DNA of 64,000 bases, taken from the NCBI GenBank assembly GCA_003342895.1, contig PTFA01000305.1:124001-188000 (forward strand). The letters are read 5' to 3'. Positions 53,381 through 64,000 of this stretch are shown in pieces; the first letter of the stretch is position 1; each line of letters starts with the position of its first letter. The translations under genes and the position numbers were made by a program. The notes beneath the pieces were generated by a model. That model saw nothing but the letters and a program-made list of their open reading frames with translations, made no database searches and was not told the DNA's origin. The DNA is from Casuarius casuarius. Taxonomy: Eukaryota > Chordata > Aves > Casuariiformes > Casuariidae.

Positions 53381-55061
53381 GATATATTATTATTGGAGAT
53401 TGATTGCTGGATTTAATGATCCAGCTGTTTTCATTAGCAGAAATATAAGAAAGCCCCTGTTTTTTAAGCAGGAATTGGTCTAGAAAATCATTCAGCTGCT
53501 AGCAGAGGTGCTTTTTAACGGGCTTGTACCTCAGCCAGGAACTGCTTTGCTGCAGTAACTGACCTCTCACGGAGGGAAAAAAAATGAGCCCTACTTCACC
53601 TCTTTTCTGGGAGAGGTTTAGCTGACAGTGGGAAGAGATACATGAGCCTTACTACTGTCCTTTAGTAATAAAAATGAATGCAACGCCTCAGACACCAAAT
53701 TAAACTGGGTGAAGGGCACACAGAGGTATTGCTCCGTCTGGCAGGCAGCACTTCAGGCTGTGAGCGTCATCCACAAGGGGACAGCACTCACAGGCACACG
53801 GGAGAGATGCAGCTTGCGTACATGAAGAGCAGAACGACAGCAGCAGCCATTGTTGAAACCGCCACCACCAAAAAAACCCCAAAATTAAAAAATAAAGGTG
53901 TTTTCCGGGTTATTACTTATGGACAAAGAAGGAGGAGTAGTGAGGCTGGACGTGGATGTCAGGTGTCAAAACCCGTTCAAATACAGGATGAGCCTTTGGG
54001 GTTTTTAGACAGCAAGGCTAAAGGTGATTTGCAATATTAATGCAATCTTTTTGTGAAAGATACGGATTCTCTGGAATAACAAAAAACAATGCCAAGAGAA
54101 TTAGGATAACAAGAATAAGACACTATCGGAGCGGAATCAGAATCTGTGTAAAATGAAGGGAGAAATGTGGTATCAAACACATTATTCTGATTTTGCAGCT
54201 CTGATCGTCATACTCTGCGTGCTCTGACTGGGAGGTAACGCCCTCATCCCTCTTCTTTCTCTAGAAGTTTCTTCGTGACAGTACATATGAAATAGACACC
54301 GATTAAATTAAAAAGTTTAGCTTCCTTTAACGTAGCGTTTAAATGAGTTAAAACAGTAAGACTGTTAGAGTGACCTGTACCTATGTACATGACATAGCTT
54401 TGTATGACTGTCCATGACATCTTCTCTCCACACTGATGAAAAGCAAGGGGATAACAACTTCCCGGATCTATCTAATCCCAAACATATCATAAAAATCTAC
54501 CCTCTTAATTTGCCATTTACAAATGCTACACCCAGCCTTTGCCTTATTTTTAATAATAGCGCTTTTTGTATCTTAGCTGAAATTCCCACCTGATTATGAA
54601 GCATTAAAAAATACATCCTACACGACTGTTAAAGAAAGGAATTCAGACAAACAGAAGGAAAAAAAAATCCACAGAAAGAGCAATATCCTTCTCCCCCTAT
54701 GTAAGTTTCTTTATACTTGGGGAATACTATTATACTGTCTCTTTGCTGAGTTGTCAATTTACCTGCCATTAATTAAAACACAGACATATGACAGCACAAA
54801 TTATTGCAGTCTGAATTACTTTGAAAATATATGAATACTATTCAATAGACTTTGATTTCACTGACATTTTCAATTAAAGAAAGTAATTCTTTGTGAAAAC
54901 TGATCACTATTATATTTATTCTTTCTGACCTATGTTTTCTTGAGCTCCAAAAGCGTGAAATAATGAATGAATTAACTTTTCTATGTATGAGCAGTACACA
55001 CGCTAAAACTCTCCCTTCATAAATTTTCTAATATGACATTTTTTACTATTTCCTTAGTAAT

Positions 55062-55078
55062 TATATATATATATATAT
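55062..55078. repeat. (TA)n microsatellite
   Basis: About 17 bases of perfect alternating T and A. Confidence 0.9.
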
Positions 55079-55178
55079 TCGATAAAAACTCAACATTTCA
55101 TAGAACGAGACAGTCAAAATAGGTTGTCTGAAGCCACCTTCCCATGCTGAAGTCTCATCCTATTGTTGCAATCATCAG

Positions 55179-55307
55179 TGGGCCTGATCCTGTAAATAGG
55201 GCAATTCAAGGAACCTTACTCATGTGAATAGTTCCTCTGAAGTTAACTGAACTATTTTACTGAGCATTGATTCTTGGAGATGTATATGTTGGATAGGAAT
55301 CAGGTCC
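55179..55307. repeat. Palindromic interspersed repeat, both arms present
   Basis: The left end reads GGGCCTGATCCTGTAAA and the right end GGATAGGAATCAGGTCC, which are inverted copies of each other. The centre, ATAGTTC-(14 bases)-GAACTAT, is also an inverted repeat, and TTACTCATGTGAATAG on the left pairs loosely with TATTTTACTGAGCA on the right. This is the layout of a small palindromic repeat I recall as widespread in turtles, crocodiles and birds (ends GGGCCTGATCCTGCAAA, centre CATTGACTTCAATGG). It is most likely an immobile, non-autonomous DNA transposon fossil. The family name and target-site duplication could not be determined. Confidence 0.65.
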
Positions 55308-56532
55308 AGAATTAATAAAAAGAAATTAAAGGAATTCTGTGACTGTGCACAACAACCAGAACATGCAGAATTCTGTTATAGAACAAAAGTAATTCCTATT
55401 TGGTTAACAGTGTTAACAATATGAAGACAAACATTTGCGACAGACATTCAGACATCATTTCTAGAGCTTTGTTTCAAGAGGTTTCAAAAGCAGGCTGGGG
55501 AAAAGTAAACCTTTTTAATAATAAAATACAAAGTAGCAGGTTCAATGCCTGCAAAACCAGAATATTTTACATTTTCTAGACAGTGAAGGTTAAAGCTATC
55601 CTGCGTTCTCATAGTTCTCTCTCTCCTTTCAATCAATCTCATTGATTTTTTTAAGGGTCAGAGGCTATACCTTCATTGATCAAAGAAACAGCCTGACACA
55701 GCGAAAGAGTCTGCCAATTCCAGACAGATCAATCACACCTTTGTCTGCTTTTGATACATTATGGTTATTTATTCTGCATCACCACGACTTTCTGTCGCAC
55801 GGGTCTTAATGTAATAATGCTGCTCGGGGACAACAACAAAAATGGGGGGAGGGGAAATATTCTATTTAAAATATTTTAAGCGTCTCGCTGGTATTTCTGG
55901 GGGTGGTTTACGATGGAACTTGGCCAACTTGTTTGATTTCATTTTTGACTTGGAACAGAACTCTTGTTCTGGTATTTAACTCTCCTTGGTCAGCATTTTG
56001 TAGGATTTTATAAAGGCAGGCCTTTGAAAATGATTTGTGCAAAAGGTATTTAGAAAAGTAATTAGATCTTGATAGAACAACAATTACGATATAATCACAA
56101 CCATAATTCTCCATCCTTATACACTGTTTCAGAAATGTTTTAATAAATAGAATGTAACTGATACCAGCCTATAGCTACTGACTGCTTTATGACTGTAAAA
56201 TGAAACTAAATGGTCAGCCTAAAATACTTGCTAGGAAATATTGCTGAATAAACAGATATAAGTGCTGAAAAGCTCCTGGCTTTGTAAACTATTACGCTGA
56301 AAGCCAGCTAAAGCTTTAAAAAATGCACAATATGCTCACTATCCATCGTGACTGAAAGTTATATGCTGTTATTTATCTTTTCATAGCATCTGCAAGAAGC
56401 CCTTAAAACTACTATTGGTCTGAATATGAATCTTTTATGCACATTTGGTTGCCTCTCACTTCACAAGCATTTGCACTATTTCAGAGCAGTCACGTGTGGG
56501 TCTTGAGATATTTATTATAAGTAAGAGCATTA

Positions 56533-56619
56533 AAATCCAGTCCTGAAGGTGAAATTGTGGTATCGGAGAAGTTAGTGGCAAAATGCCCAGTGACTTCAGT
56601 GGAGTCGGGACTTCACTGC
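56533..56619. repeat. Decayed palindromic interspersed repeat
   Basis: AAATCCAGTCCTGAAGG opens the segment. GTGGCAAAATGCCCAGTGAC and TTCAGTGGAGTCGGGACTTC close it. This agrees with a sauropsid palindrome built around GGCAAAACTCCCATTGAC and TTCAATGGGACCAGGATTTC. The right arm is much better preserved than the left. Confidence 0.55.
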
Positions 56620-56999
56620 AAGAATTTACATCTGAATTCCTTCAAATCAAGCTACCTTCAGTAAAAAAGGCAGCTCACAGGATCTCACAGGACCATACCC
56701 GTATAAAGAACTAAAAAAAAAAATAACATCGTTCTTATCAAAATAGCTCACAAAGCTATGATTAGCTTTATGCACAAAATAGCCTTAGAGAAGTCATTGG
56801 AACTGTTCAATGTGAATAAAATTAAGCAGGTAAATCTTTGCAGAATCAGGATATCATGTAATAAGACATAATGATTGTCTTGAAGAAATTATTCACCTAC
56901 ATCATTAGACATTAAAATAAGATATACGATAATCCAAACAGTTGGCCTTAGTTTCTGATTTCATTGTGCTTGCTCTGTAAATTATGGTGCACCAGATTT

Positions 57000-59900
57000 A
57001 CAATTACATCAACATTATTATGTAGAGCAAAAGGTAAGTGGTATACAAAGCTGAAATATTAAACCTATTAAGAAGTTATGAGTTTGACAGAGTCCCTACA
57101 TGTATTTGTGAGCATGCCAAGAAACGCATTTTAAAGCCTTTAACTAAAGGAAACTGCCTTCCAGTGATAAACTGCAATGCCTAAAAGACATTGCTAAAAT
57201 GCTACTGCCACTCTCAAAGGCCAAGAGACCTTAAAAACGGTTGCTGGCTGACAGCATTACACAAAAACATACAGTTTCTTCTGTAAAGAAATAAAGCTGA
57301 ATGCGCAACATTTCAGAGAAGTTTTGAATAAGTCTATTTGTCCAGCTTACTTTGCAAAGGCTCTGTAGAAAACAGCACCATAAACACTTTCAGTCCCCAA
57401 ACAAGGGCTAAACAAAGAGTCCTCTTTCTAGCCATTTAATCCAGTAATTTATTTTTTCAACCATCACATAAATCGAAACACAGCTGTAACCAATGACTCG
57501 CAGATCCAGTTCCCTGCCAGCTGGATCCTGTTCTGCTGAAGCAGCAAGATTTTTACATTGTTCACTTCTGTACATCTGGAGAAATCATTTGGGTTCAAAG
57601 GTGACTAGAAAAGCTCTTTAAATAAACTCAACCAACAGTCAAGAGAGGCCTAAGTATCTACAAAATCTACATGGAGTTCCATTAAAAAAGTTCTCTCTTT
57701 CAAATCAGTGCTTGGAAACTATTTGCTTCTTTACAAATATTATTAGGACATTTTAATTGAATTCTACACTCAAATATCTATTTTTATAGTAAAGAAATGG
57801 TTAATACTTCCCAAGAACTTTCAAACAGTGCAAATATTCAAAAGTGATCATCGTTAATAGTCTGCTCATGGCATCAAAAAGAATTACCAGAAAGACAGCA
57901 AGGTAATGAAATATCCAAACGATACCTTAATTCATCCATCTTAGCTATAGCCTAAAATGCTGCTCAGCTTTAAATTAAGAAAAAGCAAACCATAAAAGAG
58001 TATATAGCATACTAAGATATGCTGAGCCAGAATCTCTTAGAAGCTAATCCTTAAAATAGCCTTACTTCAAAAGAGTCAGCATCATTCCCTACTGCATGAG
58101 TACTGCTAGTTAAGTAACAAAATGTCCCTGACATTTAAAACTGCACACAACAAATTGATTACAATGTATCGTTTCCTTTAGAAAAGCAATCACAAAGCAA
58201 ATCAGCTGAATCTTTCAGAGGTAAATGAAAATTAATATTGAAGGCTCATATAATCTGTACCTTTGATTACTTTTCAAAGAACAGACACTCAAATGTGTTT
58301 ACAACTGAGGGGTTTTGTGCCTAGTATAGGCCTCACTAAAAAAATACAACTTTAAGAGTACCTATATCAGTTCTTATTTGCAAATTCATAAGCATGTGAT
58401 CTCAACTACAAAATAAACCAAAAATTGTCCTCGGATGCATGTTTGCACTCAAGGAGGTAAGTGGGACACATCCAGAACATGTCCCTAATTGCACAGGTAA
58501 AGATCTAGTTCTTTTACTACACATTAGAAAAAGATATTTCAAAATTGAGTAACAGCTCACTACTGTAATTGCTTCTTTTCCTTTTTTAATACTTACTGTT
58601 ATAGTTGTTTTGAAATAATGCTGATAAAAGTATCTTTTCTGGTTGCCACCCTGACCACATCTTTGCACTGGCTACCTATTATTCCACATGCATCTCACAT
58701 ACAAAGTGAGTAGCTACCTCACCTTCAGCTCTTGCTACTTCTCTTCTACTCTTGCCTGCACTTTCCCCCGCACTTAAATTTATGAGAATGCATCGTTAAA
58801 TATACTGTGTTCTGTTGTGAAAATAGAAGCCTTAAAAAAAGTAAAAATAAAAAAGAAGAAAAAAACTCATGTCTGTAAAAGCCTAATAAATCATCTGCAA
58901 AAATTAACATGCACAAATCATAATCTGGTAATTACTACCTCACTCCAAGGCAAACTTCTGGGTATTTAGATGTGCATTTCTATACATTAACATGTACAGT
59001 TTTACACTGACATTCTAAAATTAAAAGTATTTGGTTTGCACTTAATTACAATGCTCCTGGAAAGCTTTCTCCTTTCTGTTACTGATGTGTATTTAGCCTT
59101 AACCATAGCTCAGTTTTTGCCTGATAATTAATTGAAATATCACAATAGGGAGTGAAATTTGACAGAAAATAAGCTGAAACTGCCCAATGATTAAACTTAC
59201 ACAATGCTTCCCATTATTTAGGAGCAATTACCTTGCCAAAATCATCAGCACAATTCAACAGTATAAAATTAATTTACCATCCATTTACCACAATTCTTTT
59301 GTTTTGCCACCATTAGTCCTTCGTAGTTCAGATTTTGTACTGTCAAAACTATTTCCCCCCATTTCTTACAAATAGATCATAATTTATTACCTAATTCAGA
59401 CATCACAGATGACCCATTATATAATGTTATCCGCCTGCCTGCTTAGGATTTCAGGTAAGTTAGATCTAGGTAACTATGAGTCACAACCTAAAATTCACCA
59501 TTCAGGAGATGCCTGGGACAGTCTATGGGAAGTAAAGTAGCCCAGACAGAGGTATCATCTGCTTCAGCTAGGCTACTTCAGTTGCTTGGAAAACCTTGTG
59601 TGCCTCTTCTACATCACAGTTCGCATTACAGATGGTATTCCGATTTATCGAGGAATGTAACTCCCATGGCATACCCTGAGGCAAAGACTTCAATGTTTTT
59701 ACATACTTGGTTTAAAACCTAAGCCCTGCTGAATGAATCTCCCAACTGGAAATCCAGCTCACCAAGCTAGAAAGACTGAATCAGAGATTTTTAGATCCAA
59801 CATGCAAATTTCAGAATGTGCTAAGCCAGCGCTTCTAATCATCTGAATTTTGGTTTGCCAAATATGATGGGTGTGTCTACCTAGAGTTTTGGATAATTAT

Positions 59901-62272
59901 GCTTATCTTCCATAAAACATTTAGTTATGCTAGTTTACATTGCACAATCCCTTATGTAACCTGTACGATTGAATGCAGCAGCGATGAACAACTTTCTAAG
60001 GTGGGGTGCCAGACTTCACATACCTGTCTTGTATTAAAGCTAGCGCTTGTCAGTAGAAACGGAACCCGGAGCCAGAAGCTGCTGCCTTTAAAAGATGAGT
60101 GATGTTGACAATCACCTTTTTTGGCAGAATCTTGCATCTGTGCAAAACACCAATTCCCATTTGCCAGTTCTCAGTGAGTTTGGAACCCAGGATGTTTAAT
60201 TCGTAGAATAAATCAGGATATCCACCAAAAAGAGGTGGTCCTTTCTGCCCTCCCTCCTGACCTTAGTCATCTGTTCCACCACCTTGTTTGTGCTGACACT
60301 TGCTTCTTACAGCTGCATCGTAAAGCAGATTAGCAAACTGAACCAAAAAAGTAAATCAGAAGAAACAAAAAATTAGTTTGCAGCTGGATCAGTCCTCGAT
60401 CTGGCTCATTAAATAGGGACATAAACCTAAGTGCCAGCACAAAAGGCTGGGTAGAAATAAGTGCCATTGGCAAGAGAATGGAGCTCTCCTTTCACTGGCA
60501 GCCTGAACGTATGCAGAATATGTGTCCATGTACCTGGTGGGAGAAAGGAGCTGTGCACTGTGGCCTCTTTAAAGTTACCTTTTCAAGACACTAAGGTCCC
60601 AATCTTCAATCTGTGCACTAGCGTTACTACACACCGTGGTACTCTTGCTGAATCCTGCTATACAGAATTAAAAATACTGTCTGAAGTAAAGACATGAGAC
60701 TATATTACAGACAAAGAGAAATTAAGAGATACAGCNNNNNNNNNNNGGGGGGCAGACTCATGTAGAAGTCTGTTCGAGGTGGTCAGAATAGTAAAGCTCT
60801 ATGCATCAGCATATGAACAACAACAACCAAGTCATACATTAAGGTTATAAATAACTGTGAAATCAGGTATTAAGAGTAATTATACAACACATAAAGAAGG
60901 TGTTCAAAGATTCTGGTACACTTAAAATACAAATTACTGCAGAGCTAAGGATAGTTGGGACAACAGAATTCAGAATAAAATTAGATCTCTGATCTCCAGA
61001 CACCATAACAAGTTTATTTGAACTTTGCCAAAAAAGGCTGAAATGTACTATATACATACAATTATTTATACAGTATGTCTGATTCCTACTTATCCAATCT
61101 AGAACTGGTTTCCCGGTCAATTGTTTACAAAGGTAAAATAGACTGACCTACGGTTTTTACAATGTCCACTATAGCCCTAAACAACATAGAGAGAATCAAT
61201 AAACTGTGTGCTATCTCCATATAGCATACAGCATTTTGCCTTTTTTCTTTTTGGGTAAGTAACATGTCTATTATGTGTAGTCAGTACACTTATCATTGGA
61301 TTTTGTTCTACAGGCACACACCATAAGGCAAAGATATGCCTTTTCTTTCACAAATAAAGTGCCATCAGACACTTCATCCTGGTTTGTAAGTCATTTTCGA
61401 GATGCTATGTTCTCACACATGCAATCTGAGAGCAACAACAGAAGATGAAACATATCATTGAGAAACATATCACATCTGTTACTTATGAAAAAAAGGTGGA
61501 ATGGCACGATCCACTACTAGGACCATGATGTGCCTTGGATTTCTAAGCAGAACATCTCATCAAAATGATTGAGCATCTCGATCCCAAGGAAGCTCGCTAG
61601 GGAACACAGTATTTGCAAGCGCATCAGATATCCACGAGACGCATGCATGTGGCAGACTCTGCCTTAGAACCCATGCGTGGGCCAAAAGCTGTCAATCAGG
61701 GACGTATACAACCCAGCAATCTAAACAATTATTGCACATACAAAAAAACTTTCCAAGTCCACACTGATCTACCTTTGAAATAACCTCTGAAACATTACAA
61801 CCTTTTTAACAAAGCAAATTTCACATAAAATATTGGTTTACAGCACTTATTTTATCCACACAACAAACACGCCCTTGAGGATACTACCTTGAGTTAGGCT
61901 TGAGGAGACGCAGGTTTTGGAGAAGGCATCTTTCCTTATTCATCTTTCATTATTATATTGCAATGACACCTTCAAAGGCACACTTTCTTCTAAATAATCA
62001 GAGAGGCTCAAATACGGTCTCCACTATATCTACCAGCTGAAATCCTACCATATGAGCCTTTGCCTTGCCTTCTCTGGGTCCAGAATTTCAGCTTATGACA
62101 GTGACCCAAGAAAACCGAGCAAGTTTAACACTTCTGTTTTCTCCACGAAGGAGAGCGAGCTACTATAGCAGCCTACACTTTTAAAAATACATTTCCATGC
62201 CAGTAGGAAAGATGCCTACAGGATAACCAAAAACAAGTGGAAGGTAAACTTTCAGTCCTTTATATAACATAA
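57000..62272. other. Gene-free AT-rich stretch
   Basis: No gene, RNA or identifiable transposon was found apart from the assembly gap at 60736-60746. Open frames of 61-88 codons on both strands (for example 58402-58668 and 60863-61120) have no recognisable domain. The segment at about 61500-61700 has more CpG than its neighbours and slightly unusual composition but could not be identified. Confidence 0.7.
60736..60746. other. Assembly gap, 11 N
   Basis: Eleven N follow AGATACAGC and precede a G6 run. The real gap length is unknown. The G run at its edge suggests a hard-to-sequence G-rich tract. Confidence 0.97.
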
Positions 62273-62400
62273 AAATGGCCATAACAGGTTAGATCCAAGG
62301 GCCTCCTTGCTCAGCATCCTGTCTCCAACACTGCCTACAAATGGATGCCAAAGGAAGAGTATGAACCAGCCAAGCACAGACGATGCCTATAACAAAGGAT
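62273..62400 (+). mobile_element. LINE 3' fragment of CR1/L3-like type
   Basis: AATGGCCATAACAGGTTAGA and TCCAAGGGCCTCCTTGCTCA, followed by GCATCCTGTCTCCAACACTG and CCTACAAATGGATGCC, match in order a sauropsid LINE 3' end. I remember that end as reading GAACGGCCATACTGGGTCAG, ACCAAAGGTCCATCTAGCCC, AGTATCCTGTCTTCCGACAG and TGGCCAATGCCAGGTGCC. The match fades after about 62400 and may extend to 62480. There is no coding sequence. The family name is uncertain. Confidence 0.6.
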
Positions 62401-62480
62401 TATGAGGTGGCTATAAGGAAAGAGAACTGGTTTGCATACTACTAAGAAAATTGCCAGGTGGGAATAACGAAATAGTAGAG

Positions 62481-64000
62481 AATTTTAGTAGCGCATTTTC
62501 AGCAATTGAATGAGGACAGACGGTAGGTAGGACAGGTAACGGGAAGACAATATAATGTGCTATTATTCTGTACTCACCAAAAGTTCTCGGTTTCCCAGCT
62601 TCTCTCTCTGTTTTTCATGGGTATTGTTACAATGATTTCAAACGCACTTAGCAATTATTTCACTAAGGTCAAATTCCTCACCACATTTAGTATAAGTAGC
62701 ATTAGCCACACTGCAAAATCTCAGCCTTTAGACAGAAGCTCTTTGGTGCAATGAATCGCTCTGGTTATCTATATGTGAGCTACTTAATACAGACAGCCTT
62801 TGAAGTTTGCTGAGGAGTGCAAGTACCCCAAAAGACAAAAAAGCAAAACCAACAAAACCCAGCAGCAATACCAGCCAGCCAGCAGTAATGTTTTTTAACA
62901 ATTGCTTTTGCTTCCTCTCTCCTTCATGGGATCCAAGTAGATATGTGAAGAGGAAAAAGTAATAAATGCAACTCCTAATGTGGACATCAGGTGTTTTAAA
63001 CTATATTTGGGAAGGCTAAAAGCCATTTTGATGATACTTTCTCTAGGTAAGTCTGATAAAACATAGCTAGAAGTGATCATTACCTACATGTAAATTATGT
63101 ATTTTTCGCTTATTTTCAAGAGAGAATTATTCCACTAATAAAATACACAAAGAAGCTAGGCAAATATACCATTACATTACACTAGGGGAGCATTAGATAA
63201 AGTTCTATGTAAACCCATAAGCTACCAACTGTTAAAGGTTTTTTTTTTTCCTTTATTAGACAGAAACGTACTTCTATACAGAGTATAGAGACTGTAAGTA
63301 TAGTTACTTGAAAAACAAACTGCCATAATTTTCTGTGAATTTTAATTAGATAACTGTGGGCCTTCCTTGGTTGCAAACAAACTCTAATTTAACCAAAGTT
63401 TTGAGTCCCTAGATCTTAAAAAATGATGCAATCCAACTCAGAAGTGATAGACTGCTTTGCAAAATCTACCTGCAAGAGAAGTGTCATCTGACCCTTGTCC
63501 ATATGAATGATGAGTGCATCTATTAAGCCTTGATATCAGAATTCTGAAACACAGTATTCTTTCAGCCATCCAAACAGGGCCATTATACTTGCTTCATTCT
63601 TAAAAGTCAGCAAATCAGGCAATAAGCATTTTCATTATTCAGTGAGGAGTATCAGCAAGCAAAAGCAATAAGAAGTCCAATATCACAGATGAGGACAGGT
63701 TTATATGACATGCCTCAGTATTAACTCTTCCAGATTTCAAAGATTTAAAATTGTTTTCTGCACTTCTGTCACTACTTTAGCTAGAGACCTTATAGTAACA
63801 ACTTTGAATCTTAAATACCAGACATGCACACCTTTCAGTTCCTCACTAAATGCACAGTAAGCTACATTACACCATTAAACTCATCGTTTCCCCTTTTTCC
63901 CAGAGAAAACTGGTTTTTGAACTCTCTTTAGCATTCATGGCTTACCAAAATTCCCAGACTATCAGTAGGGTAAAATGACACTAAAGTAAATTCAATTCAT
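62481..64000. other. Gene-free stretch to the window end
   Basis: AT-rich sequence with a T10 tract near 63240 and short A-rich patches. The frames at 62557-62754, 62895-63080 and 63182-63376 have no recognisable product. Nothing suggests an exon at the window edge. Confidence 0.7.

Larger units (their letters stand above)
43000..57000. promoter_or_regulatory. Possible regulatory block with conserved-element-like segments
   Basis: This region differs by eye from its flanks: it has few recognised repeats and many balanced-composition segments with homeodomain-type TAAT/ATTA cores and E-box-like or MEF2-like words. It also holds G- and C-rich tracts, a long CA/CG microsatellite and one CpG-dense patch. 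Segments that look most like conserved non-coding elements are about 44036-44360, 46900-47440, 50230-50560, 52040-52560 and 54430-54960. This judgement rests on texture only, because no alignment was possible. If right, the block would act in cis on a developmental gene outside the window or on a gene whose intron this is. Confidence 0.35.

Noticed and set aside
53678..54040. 120-codon frame just beyond the CpG patch
   Set aside because: Composition is mixed with no domain, and the adjacent CpG patch alone does not make it an exon.
1..64000. tRNA, rRNA, U1-U6 and 7SK genes
   Set aside because: None of the familiar internal promoter boxes or conserved stretches was recognised by eye. A covariance-model scan would be decisive.

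Overview
The window looks like non-coding DNA from a vertebrate nuclear genome. A sauropsid, most likely a bird, fits best. The DNA is AT-rich and poor in CpG almost throughout. It has long homopolymer runs and microsatellites, and no bacterial-style gene packing. Its recognisable repeats are badly decayed 3' pieces of CR1-type LINEs, one MIR-like SINE, and short palindromic repeats of a kind I associate with turtle, crocodile and bird genomes. Few repeats in 64 kb, and none that look young, favours a bird over a turtle or crocodile. This is inference, and the species cannot be named from the sequence alone. One isolated N (49898) and an 11-N gap (60736-60746) are assembly or sequencing ambiguities.

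Layout. 1-12188 is gene-free AT-rich sequence with simple repeats. 12189-13290 is a CR1 fragment on the minus strand, followed by a MIR-like SINE (about 13640-13797). 13800-39050 is a long stretch with almost nothing identifiable beyond short A/T tracts and weak old-repeat traces near 34.1-35.0 kb. 39050-39505 is a second CR1 3' end, on the plus strand. 41005-41030 is a perfect small hairpin. About 43-57 kb differs in texture: it has few recognised repeats, many TAAT-rich segments, G- and C-rich tracts, a compound CA/CG microsatellite, and a short CpG-dense patch at 53.2-53.4 kb. I read it as a possible regulatory block, perhaps with an untranslated first exon or alternative promoter of a gene lying outside the window. 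57-64 kb returns to plain intergenic or intronic sequence, with one more LINE 3' fragment near 62.3 kb.

No protein-coding gene, tRNA, rRNA or spliceosomal RNA gene could be supported. All open reading frames are short (128 codons or fewer), lie on both strands at a density expected by chance, and translate into products without recognisable domains. The window is therefore best described as a gene desert or a large intron. Its main interest is the possible regulatory block and the fossil repeats. I did not find a new gene system that I could defend.
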